Under the pieces are notes generated by a model that made no database searches, was not told the origin of the DNA, and saw only the letters and a program-made list of their open reading frames with translations. Position numbers and translations under genes: made by a program. DNA of 64,000 bases from Diadema setosum (taxonomy: Eukaryota > Echinodermata > Echinoidea > Diadematoida > Diadematidae), in contig CM067064.1 in NCBI GenBank assembly GCA_033980235.1, forward strand, positions 6,810,501 to 6,874,500. The letters are read 5' to 3'. The first letter of the stretch is position 1. Each line of letters starts with the position of its first letter. Below are positions 1 through 12,400 of this stretch, piece after piece.

Positions 1-252
1 TTTTCATAATAAAATAAAATTAAAGTAAGAGAAGAAGGGGTTTTTTCTGTCAATTTTAATAACAATTTTAAGTGGATTCTGAAAACATTAGACTGTAAAA
101 CTAAAAAGGCAAACCAGTGGCATACCATAAGTTTAGGTCGACATAAATTCGTCATGAAACACCCCCCAGAGATGAAAAGTGAATATGCCAATTAGATTCC
201 TTCTCGTGTTTGCTTGGACTACACTGTACATGTATTCTAATGACAATTGCAG

Positions 253-418
253 GCTTCATCGCAAACTATATATCAGCCGTCGTCATCTCTGGCTTCACAT
301 CAGCCTCAGCCGTTACCATAGCAATGAGCCAGGTCAAGAGCCTTCTAGGTATCCACTTTGCATCTGAGACATTCATCCTGGACCTCATCGAGACGTTCAA
401 ACACATCACACAAACCAG
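253..418 (+). CDS. SLC26A11: SLC26A11-like exon, membrane segment (residues 1-56)
   Basis: The acceptor is ATTGCAG at 246-252 and the donor is GT at 419. The exon starts after the first base of a glycine codon and ends with two bases of an arginine codon. It encodes a core SLC26 helix and the amphipathic stretch around FILDLIETFKHITQTR. No earlier exon is recognisable in bases 1-252. Confidence 0.92.
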
Positions 419-3400
419 GTGGGCATGTGATGAATCTTGATATCTCCCAAACTCCAGACATCCCCTTGCTCAAAATATGATGTTAAAAGCATGAGGTAGA
501 TCTATGAGAGAATATTTTTCTGTTTGACATGTTGATGTATATATATATATTTTTTTTTTTCTGGGGGATTACAATTATTGTGCAGAAATTTTCTTGTATT
601 TCTTGCTCTTTTTTTTTTGCTAGTGTAGATTCTAAAACCTGTGAAAATATCTTCCAAATTTATCTCTACATTTTGAACTATGTGACAATATTGCACAATG
701 TTCTATGAATATGATTTTGAGCTGCGCAGAGAAAAAAATTAATTGTGTGAAAATACGTGTATCAGCATTTACAGTACAGCTTCTTCCAGGAAAGTATCTT
801 GACCAATTTTGATGTGAATTCAATCGATATTTTACATTTCTGGAAGTTCTGGAATATTCCACACACCTTCTCTGTTTCTTACCTGTCAATTTTGCCCAGG
901 TTTTCAGTGCACACCCTGTAGATACTTATTAATATGTACAGATTGTGACTTGGATGTCTTAGCCATAGGAGGGATAGCATGAGAATTGTATGGAATTAAA
1001 ATATCAAATCAAGTATGATATGAGTTTGTAAGGATGTTAACATAATTTCTATGTACTTGTATTCAATTGTACAATGTTTGGATGGTTACAATGCCTGTTC
1101 ATTCATGGAAAATCCATTATCAAAAAAAAGAAAAGGAGATGATGATGATAGAAAAAGGAGAATTTCATGACTGATGCTAAAAGTAATTCTGTATTCCCTT
1201 ATCATTGGGATCAAGATTGAATCCATTCATATAGGCAATGACTAATGTTCCTTGATGGTGACACTGAATATTTCTGCCAGTTGTACTGAAGTGATGAGAT
1301 GAACGTATGATATATCCCATCAAATTTTTACCCCATGCCTTTGACTAATTCTTGCTCATTTTACAGGTGGCAAGATCTAACTCTTGGTCTGTGTTGTATA
1401 GTAGCCTTAGCTGCAATGAGGGTGAGTGCAAATAAGGTCTAATATAATTAGTCTAAGAAAGAAGTTGCCTTGGTAACTTCATATGGTAATGAATTACTTT
1501 GAAATTGACTATAAACTTGATTTTTTGTTTGTTTGTTTGTTTGTTTGTTTGTTGTTTTTTTTGGGGGGGGGGATAATCATTGTTTTAATCAAGTAACTAC
1601 TCTAGCTTGTAAGTGATCCTAGGGTGAAAACTGAAAGTGGAATTACATTTTTAAAAAAATCTATTATTGGTCTTCAGTTACAGAGCAGGTGTTGTGAATA
1701 GTGGATAGATCAATATTAGTCCATTGTAAATTTAAAGATTTTGCACACATTTTCTGTTTGGCTGTAGTCTAGCTCGTGATATTTTAGCTGTTTAATACAA
1801 CAACAAACTGTATTTCAACTTGAAACTAATGGGGTTCATTTCATGGTACTTAATTGTGATTTCAAGTAATGCCAAATTTTTATGTCAAAAAAACCAGCTA
1901 CCTCTGTTTGATCTATCTTTTAAGCTCAAGTGAAAAGCTTTCTCTTATTTGTGTTGGTTTCAACCTTGAATGTAGCATAAAGAAAGCAAAGAAGACATGA
2001 TTCTCTTTTCCTGTTTGTGTTTCATATTGAGCACCTTGTGGCCACAATAACTGGTACAAAGGAGAAAAAGAATTGTAAAGTCAATTCTTTTCTTTGCTTC
2101 ACTAAATCACAGTTCTTCCAAAGAGAGAGAGAGAGAGAGAGAAACTTGGAACCAAGCAGTGAAACCTTAATGATCAAGTCAGTGAAAAGTTTTGCAAAAG
2201 TGAATCAGTTAGATTACACCTGACTTACATTATTTTGATCTCTTTTCCCTCTTTCTCATCTCCTTTTTTGTTTGATCCCCATTCAGTTCATGAAGAACAA
2301 AGCTCAGAGCAAGCTGGAAGATTTAGGAAAGAAAGCGCCTATGAAGAGCAGAGTACACTGGAAAATTCTTTGGATTATTGGGACTGGTAAGTGGATCAAG
2401 GATAGAAGGAGTTGTATTTTTAACCCTCATTGCAAAACAAAATCTATATGTTTGCTTACTTAATGTTTGCATTTTTTTTCTTTGGTCTTAGGCAGAACAT
2501 ATTCCCCTGTTACTATATAAAGCAATGACTTCTTTGCAACTGATTGACAAATTGCCCAACATCGACATGATACATTGATGTCATGTATCATGCTTATTTC
2601 CTGGTTCTTGTATTTTTTTTTTTATATTTCAGCCCGTAATGCTGTCATCGTTGTTGTGGCTGCAGCCATAGCATATGTTGTTCACACGCACCATGAGGAC
2701 AACATGTTCACAATCACTGGCAATGTCACGGCTGGCCTGCCGGCCCTAAGTGTACCTTCTTTCAGGGCCGAGAACATCTTAGGGGTAAGTAACATCCCTG
2801 TCAGTTAGTTATATGCTGTGTCATTTTACTGATTTTATTGATGCCTCTCATCAAGGGAAGTGTAGAAAGATGCTTTGCCCTCATTTTATAGAAATTCTAG
2901 ATTTGTTCATCAAGTGCCTTTATAGCTGAATTGTGCTGAGACAAATCATTTTTGCTGAGAGTGACACATTCTCACCAGTCTAGTAATGTTGTCCTTTTTT
3001 TTTCTGTGTGTATTATTTGCAAATTGCATGCAACTCATTCACACAAAGCTTCTCACAAATAGATGGCTAGCATTTTGTATTCACAGCTTGAGACTCGACC
3101 ATCACTGGTAGTTGCATCACACTCAGTGGCCATCAGTCATGATAAACCATATGTCCTCACAAAAAATTACGAGACCCTCCACAATGATAACTTTAAAAGT
3201 AGTGAATCAACTCAAATACAATTTCAGGGTATGAAACTATAACTCATCGCCCACATCTTACAGTAAACCCGATTTGATGTGCTTCAGTGGTCAAAGAGAA
3301 ATAAGGAATTTTGTTAAGCATGTCAAGAATCTCTTCCCTCCAAGTTCTGGCTATTGTGTTCACACATTATCAGTTCCAACCATCCAAGTGCTAAACTTGG

Positions 3401-6400
3401 AATAATCAGACTAATGACATACTTTTCAACAATCCACATTTATCTGTGACTGGTTAACCAAATTGAATGTGGTTTTCTGCAAAATAGAGCTAATATGTTA
3501 TATCTTAAGACCCTGAAGTAGCATTTAGACAGTTTAATCACATTGGGAGTTATCAATGCAAAAATGGGGAGGGGGGACATACTGTATGTATTTATATGTG
3601 TTTCTTCACTGAAATTGCAATCATTGATTGTATATGTTTTCATATTATTGATTATTTGGACAGGACAGACTTCAGTTTGAAACAGACTTTCACAGCATAT
3701 TTTTGAGTGGCTTTGTGTAGTTTCTGGATTGAAAATAAAATCCATGATGAAAAAAAAAAGGTTAAAGTGACATGGGAAAGTGATGAGAAAACAATGAATA
3801 TCATTACTTTGAGCCAAATCACACTAAAGGTGATATAATAAATGAATAATGATAAATATCATAATGTACACTCTTAAAACATCTGAGTCAGAACTGGTCC
3901 GTTGGGGTCACACACCATTCCGGGTCAAAAATGACTTGGAATTTGGTCATGAAGATGCCGAATTGGGTCACCCTGACCCAATTCATGACTCTGAATGGGT
4001 CATATCTGACCCCATTCCTTGACATTTCTAACCCGGAACGGTGTGTGACCCCAACGGACCCAGTTCCGGATCAGTTCTGACTCGGATGTTTTAAGAGTGT
4101 ATATATCGGAATATTATTTAAACATCATCGTGCAGAGTTGAGTGTTACCTGAAATTATACCTTCTATTTCCTGCATTTTTTTTTTGCATCATCTGCATGT
4201 CTAATGTGTGAATTCATCTAACATTGGACTGCTTTTTTTTTTGCTAATTGTTGTTTATTTGTTTGTTTGCTTGTCTTTTTCCATGAATTTTGACTTTCAT
4301 GGCTGCCCCCCAACAGAACTTAAATGTTGGTCTCATAGTTATTCCTGTGCTTGGCTTTCTGGAAAATATTGCAATCGCAAAAGGCTTTGGTGAGTAGTGC
4401 CTTCATACTCTTCAGATACATTGTAGCAACTCTGAGGAGAGAAATGTGTACTATCAAACTATGTAGTTGTAGAGAACCCACGTGAAACAGTTAAGTTTGT
4501 ATGATACGAAGTGAGTTATTGCAATGTCCAGAATTGTACCGTCTTGTGAAATTATGAAATATTGTAGAATTTAAATTCAATTTTTATTTATTTTATTATT
4601 GTTTTTATTCCAAATCTTGCAAGTCTTAGGATGTGGTGAAATTTTGTATGAGTGTGTGTATGTTATGTGTTTTACTTCCTTGTTTGGGAAGTGAGAAAAA
4701 TCCAACATTATTTTGCTTTGGTAAAAATGTATTTATCTGCTTTGAGGCATTTTAGTCAAGTGATTGTTTTCCTACTGAAGTTTTTGTAATAGATAAATTC
4801 AGGAGAGGGATGTAAGCATGAACAAGGGTTTCTTAAAAACAAGTGAGATTTTCAGAAAAATCTATCATCTAGAAGCAATTATGAGCATTTCATTTAGAAA
4901 GGACTGCCTTGTATCCTTTGTGGCTTGCAATTTCAGTTCAGCTCGCAACTCATAAATTTTTCATTTTGTTTATTTACAATCACTCTGAAAGCATTTAAGA
5001 GCAATTGCTCAATGTATGACAAATTATCAATTTTCCCAGCACATGTTCATCCAAATAGAGCAGTTAGGGAAGCAGTTAGGGAAGCAACAACAGTCTAGTG
5101 GTTTGTATTATGTATGGTCACTAGTAGTAGTCTTTGTGGGAAAGATGATAAGCAATTGAATATCAGTCTCCTCAAAAATATGTGAGCTATAAAGATATGG
5201 CAGTTTTAAGAAATGATGAGCTGAAATGATAATACACAAACAATGGTTTGTTGAATGGCAGTGATTTATCAAATGGCTGTCCTTGGATATTATGGTAATG
5301 TAACATATTACATAAAGTAAAAATGGATTTTCTGTTTACACCTCTAGCATTAAAAAGTCATTAAGTTATAGTCCTGGTATCATCGTGAGTGCCTGGTCAG
5401 CATCAATGAGTTGAATTCATTATCATTTACTGGTAGTATATGTAACATATCAAGGAGGATAGCGTTAATTTGCAGCTGTTCCATTAAAGTTTGTTTTGTG
5501 CTGTAACATATCTGTAAGCTATATACACACCCCACTTAAAGCTTTACAGTGATAACCTTAACCTTGGTTCAACACATAATAGTAATGTTGATGAAAAAAG
5601 TGATGATGATGTTGATAATGATAAAAGTAATAATAATAATAATAATAATAATAATGATAATAATAATAACAATAATAATTAATGATAATGATAATAACAA
5701 TAATAATTAATAATAATGATAATAATAATAACAATAATAAACTTGTGTTTATCCTGCATAGATACTTTTACACTCCCCCACTCATCTGATTACTTTTTTT
5801 TTTACCACAAGTTATCCATGTCTTTCGTAACGATTAAAAAAAAAAGTCAATGTAATGTGAAGTATATGAACATTTGAAAGCAAGAAAAAAATAGCAGGTA
5901 CATAGCCTATACATAAAGAGAGACCTACATGATAGATATTCGATTGTAGAGATGTGGACCACTTGATTGATTGGATATGTACAAAAAGCATTATAATGGG
6001 AGCACATGGAAGCAGTTTACAGTTCTTCTAATGTGCATGTTCTGAGTGGAGTTTGAGAAAAAAAGAATCCTCTCAAATTTAACGAACAAAAGTTTGCTGT
6101 TTATTAGCTTTCAGTTTGATGCAATGGTCCTCAAAATAATGTGCTTGAGTTGAGTGGTGTGTTCATTTAGTAATGGGTACAAGTATTTCTATATCATAAT
6201 TACATATCAAATTTGACTTTCACTACAAAACAGAACATTGATAGTATTAATGTTAATGATAATGATGATAATGATATAATAATGATAGTAATAATGATAA
6301 TAACAATAACAGTAATAAGAATAATAATTATATGCTACTACTACTGGTACTAACAATAATAATAGTAACAATAACAATATTTACAGTTAAATGATAATAA

Positions 6401-9400
6401 CAATTAAAGTTATCACTATAAGATATTAATAACAATTTAATGTGTTATTGTTATCATTATCATCATTAACAGCATTATCCTCATGATCATTATCATCATT
6501 ATTGCTACTACTTTTGCAGCTCGTCAGAATAACTACAAAGTGGAAACCAACCAGGAACTCATTGCATTAGGTGAGTGCGGCCGGTTATGTAGCCCTTGTT
6601 GTCAAGGCAATGCTTGAGGCCTTTAAACTCAACTTGGAAATTCAAAGGAAGCAAAAAACCCAAAGAGAAATGTGGGTTGTGTGAAAGCAGCAACATTAGT
6701 TAAACACATCAGTGAAAGTTTGAGGAAAATCGGACAATTAATGCAAAAATTATGAATTTTTAAAGTTTTTGTGTTGGAACTGCTGGATGAGGAGACTACT
6801 TGAGTTTATGACATAATTTGTGGACAACAATAATATAGAAAATATTATAAAGAAAAGTAAACAAGATTTCACTTTTCTAGTATAATAAAAGAGCACTTGA
6901 CTAACCACTTTCAAAAAGTATGGGGAATAATTACTACCCTTAATTTGCATATATTAGTATCAAGTTGATGGACTGTGTAATTTTTATTAAGAATTTTTTT
7001 TTTGGAATTCCCTTTATTTTTTTTATATTGTTGTCCACACATGACGTCATGAACTCTTGTAGTCTCCTTATCTAGTGGTTCCAACACCAAAACTGTAAAA
7101 ATTCATTACTTTTTCATTGGTTGTCTGATTTTCCTCAAACTTTCACTGATGTGTTTACTAATGTTGCTGCTTCCACTCAATCCACATTTCTCTTTGGGTT
7201 TTGGTTTTCTTTAATGGACCATAATATGAAATGTGTGTGGATCTAATTATGCCCCAGATGCAATAAGTTGTCAATAGCAGTTGTGCTTTTGTTTACAGAT
7301 TCAAGCACAGTTTTCATATTTCAAAAAGATATGATATGGTAATATTATTGCAATGATGTATGCATCCTAAGATTTGTCATGCGCTAGTGATTATGCAATT
7401 ATTAAAGTCAAATCACACATCTTTTCTTTTATTTGAAGTGCCCTGAGATTTGTTGAAGAAAACATTTGATTATCTGTACAAATAAATTCTATGAGAGTTT
7501 TTTTTTATCAAACTGGCTTGAGACCAGATTGGCATATAAGTGATCAAATCTCAAGTTAAAAAAAAATAAATAAATAACACGGTGTAGCATTTGACAAAAG
7601 TTGATATTATAAGGTATGACAACACCACTATCATTCACTAGATCTTCCAGATTTTTTTTCCCAATTGCTTTCTCAAAGTTCAGAGGTCAAAGGTTAGCAT
7701 ACAAATCACTTGATGAATGCCCTATGGGGAAAAAAAAAGTCTAACATTGTCCTTCTGGCATACAAACCAAAATTAATTTCTTCAAGAAGACAAATTACAA
7801 GCTGATGATAAATGCCCGACATCTAAACTTTTCTCTATATTTAATCATTCAAACAGGTTCTTGTAATATTGGTTCCTCATTTGTCTCTGGTTATCCAATC
7901 ACTGGCAGCTTCTCAAGGTGAGTTCAAAGATGCTTGCATTTCATTCATGGTGGTAAATTTCAGGTAGTACATACGTGTAGTTTATTGTATTAGATGAAAA
8001 TGCTTGACATGTCCTTATTGTTTACATAGATGCTCCCTTGATATGTATTATGATATTGGTATTAGAAGCAATTTGATTTATCACCTGTGTGTTTCAAACC
8101 ATGAATGCTTGAAAGTGCTTTAACAATATTTTTAAGCGCTTTGATTTTCCACAATAAAATGTGGCATGTGAACTGTTACTCGAGTGGGAGAATGTCTGAA
8201 CAGAAATCTGGGGTAGTATGCCCTATACTCACCAAAGCAGCAATCTCATAATGTACAGGTGCACACTCAAAATGTGTCCGCCTATGTATGCATTTATGCA
8301 TGTGATGGTTAAGTATGGCTTATATGTATTCATGAGTTTGTTTGATAAGTTTGTGCATATCTGTATGCATATATTTGTGTATACATTATCATTAGCTGAG
8401 AACCAGGAGGGTGCTATTACATTCTAAGATTTGAGGGTAAATAAAAAGGAAGCAATCAATTTTCATGAAATAAATAGTTTATGTAATCAAAAGTGGGTAT
8501 AGATTTATAAGCATTGTTTCAAATATAGAGTAAAAAAGTGTGATTGTGGTTTGAATTTTGAACATGTTTTACTGAAAAAGAAAATGATATGAAATTGACA
8601 CCATCATCTAGAGGAGATGAAGTTCAATAATTGTGATAATGCCTTTCTGGTTCTCAGCCAACGATATGTATGTTTGTGTATAATTATGTTATGTAAACAT
8701 CTGAATATTAGGTATGTGGTATATGCATGTATGTTTGCATGTATAAAATGCACACAAATATAAAGCCCAAGTTATTGTTGCTCACTTTCAGGTCTGCCAT
8801 CAACAACCAGAGTGGGGTGGAGACCCAAGCGGCTGGACTGGTCACTGGCATCCTGGTCATTCTCTCTCTGGCCTTCCTCACCCCACTCTTCTACTTCATC
8901 CCAAAGGCCTCCCTGGCCGCCGTCATCATGTACGCCGTAGTCTTCATGATCGACTACCACATCGTCGTGGACCTGTGGAGAGTCAAAAGTGAGTGAGAAA
9001 GTGTGTATAGCGGTGTCAGGGGATATTGATCTGAAAGTCAGTAGCTAGCCCTTGTTTATTTAGTCATCGGATAGAGGATGGGGAAAAGGCAGCTCCATTA
9101 AAAATATGTTGGATTTATCAGTGGGGGAGGATGTTTTACACAGTAGCTATCATTTGAAACATTGGAAGTGCCACCATATCAGAATGATAAAAAGAAAAAT
9201 GAAGCAAGTCTTAAAGCTTTCACATGTTATGTTATGTTTTTCACAGTTGATATCAATTGAAACACTGGAATTGCAATCATATCACAGTGATAAAAAGAAA
9301 AATGAAGCATGTATTAAAGCTTCCGCAATATGCTTTAACTCATTTTCTGTTTAAATATAACAAATTATCCAAGCTGGGCACATTCAAATATAGGTGATTA

Positions 9401-12400
9401 TTACCTATACGAGGTAGTTTTGTGAGGCAATTGCAGTTGGTATTTTGCAGGGTCAAAAGGTCAGCAGTCAATATTCGTTGGTATCTTGCTTCTTCCGGGT
9501 TTCACCATTCACTTTACACAGGGAGCTGGGAAGAGAAGGAGTGGAATCTCTCTTCCCACCTCCCTGCTTTACATGTAAACATTCCGATCGACCACGAAGA
9601 GAAAACATTCAAGGACGTCGCTGCGTGTCGATTACACGCACCACAGAAGAATGCCGATAAATCAACTCATACAAGGTCGACCACTTCCAGCGGCACTACG
9701 CGTCAAACAATGACTAGTCCATTTGTGCTCAATAACTGCACAGTGACCATCAGTTATTACAACTCTCCAAATTGAAACAGAAGCAAAAATAAAGTGTAAA
9801 AGCGTTCAGATGTTTGAAGTTCGCCTGTTACAACTACATATCGTCGCTGGGGCAATAAGACCTCATATCTACAAAATGTCCAATGTTCAGGAGAGCCAAA
9901 AAACATGGCGGCCAAAGCACTGTGGTGAATGGGATAGCCTTTCCTTTGGCATGCCGTGGTGGCTTCTTTTTTGGAGTAAGACAGTTGGGATTTGGACAGG
10001 ACATCACTTAACCCATTATTTGACCAATAATCCAAAAAAGTCATTTTCACCAAAATTGCAGATACTATTAGTTGCCCCCTGCTTGTTCACGAAATACGGC
10101 AAATATCTACGGTCTGGTGCCATATTCCATGAGGCCGGAGGCCGAATGAATATGGCACCAGACCGTAGATATTTCCCGTATTTCGTAAGAACAAGCAGGG
10201 GGTAACGATTTTATCTTTTAGTGTAAGTGCTAACCTTCTTCTCGCTGATTTCCCCTCATGAATGATGTTGAAATTGCTGGCTGTCAGCCATGACCATGTT
10301 GACTTAGGCCTACGTCCCGCGAGCTGATTACTGTATGCGCGCATACAAATACTGTACGTACACGCCATTAAGATACAGTAGCCAGGTGGTATATGTAAGT
10401 TGCTGTTGTCATTTATCAAGCGTCTAGTGGTCTCAGGTTATGTGCGTAATACGCTTGAGGACCGCGCGCTGTCCATTTGTTTTGTACAGGATTAGCGCGC
10501 ACTTTCCTATAAGCGTCCTTGGTACACGCGCAGCTAGCTGTGTAATATCATGACGTCATATCACGGAATACGGAAAATATTAAATGGTGGATTTAGCGCA
10601 TGCGCACAATATGACCTTATCACGTAATACGAGATATATTCAGTGCTTAATTGACCAATGAGATTACAGAATTCACTATCACTAAAAGATAAAAGGTCTT
10701 ATCACCCCAGCGACGATATGTATCTTTGAAGTTGGAGTCGAATGATATACATTGATGAACAATTTTTCAATTATTCGACATGTTGATGATGATCTACAGG
10801 TAGTCAAATGTGGCTTGATCTATATCATAGTGTATAACCGTATTCACATATTTTCCTAATTTACCTAGGGGACAGGTAATAATTATGATATTGACTGGCC
10901 TCGAGGGAGATACCAGATAAATATTGCCCGCACTGAAAGAATATTTTCTGGTATCTCCCTCGAGGCCAGTTAATATCATATAAATCTCTGTCCTCTAATG
11001 GTCTAATGTATGGAACTAATAAATGGTATATCTTTTTCAAAGAGGATACTCTTTTGGAGGAAACAAAAAAACTAAAATCCTATATGAACAATATTCCATC
11101 CTGATCTTTTTTTGGATAAAGAATATGGCTTATTGCCAATAAAATAGCTGGTATAATAGTACTGATTACATTGTTATCAAGATTAACTTCTCAGGAAAAA
11201 TCTTTTCAAATTTTATGCAAGATCATAACTTACTGTCTTGTGTGCCATCAGTCTACAAAATATTTCACTTTGTCCATGGCTGCATCATTAAATCATTTTA
11301 TTCTGCTCTCATTACAGAACTGGACTTGATCCCTCTCTTTGTGACTTTCTTCCTGTCTCTCTGGCTTGGAGTGGAGTATGGAACCATTTGTGGCATCGTG
11401 GTCGACATAATCTTGCTCCTGTACCCGTATGGAAAGCCTGGCTTTAAGGTATGCATCACAATAATCTACTGTACGAGCTGAGCCTTTGAACCGCGAAAAT
11501 AACAACGCGCGAATAACTAAGTTCAGTTAGAGCCTCGCAACCGCGAAATTAACAACACGCAAAAATGTTCTCCAAGTAACAGTTCGCGAAAATATCTGTA
11601 CGCGAAAATTTCAGCTCATACAGTAGCTTGCACATCCGCACCTTTGCTGCTTTGCGTGATATGGTTGCCAAAAATGGTTACAGATATTCCTGACCCTTAA
11701 GCAACGTAGAGACAGAAGATGTAAGTGCATATGACCAAGTGCATTCCTCCGACTGGCTGACAACTAAATTATATTTCATAGTTTAGGCCAAGTAAAAAAA
11801 GAAACCAGTTTCTCGTCCTCGCGCGCATCGATTTTGGCCGCCGCATCGATTTTTTTACTATTTACTATTTTCAAAATGGCGCTGAAAATACCAAGAAATT
11901 CATAATTCTCGTCCCGGCCAGCCCGCTCTCCGCCCGCATCGATTTTCAGTTGCCGCATCGACTTTTTTTATAGTTACTATTTTTTCGGCCGCCGAAAACA
12001 CAAAATCGACAATTCACCTACCAATCGTGATGTGTACGCGTCCTCTATCTTAGCTGGAGTACAGCTGTATAGTAGCTTCCGTAGTGCGTATGTAATAACG
12101 CATGCATTTATCACACTACGAGCTCGGCAAGAAGGAATGACCCACAAAGCAGTCGAACTGTAGTTGGATGGGCGCGCGGGCGCGGGCCTGGGCTGTGATG
12201 TACAGCGCACTCGGTACGTCGTGAACTTTTGCGAACGATCGCTGATACTAGTATTCCACTTATATTTCGCGCATTGTTCGTATTTTTCCCCGTTTCTCAT
12301 ATTAAAGGGATGAATTGTACTGTACAAATGCTTGTGAGGATTGTATCGAGTTTACATTTTCATGTCATTGTGACTATGTGCACGTTTGTGTAGTGTCGGA

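Noticed and set aside
8772..8960. 62-residue acidic frame on minus
   Set aside because: Antisense of a confirmed SLC26A11 exon.
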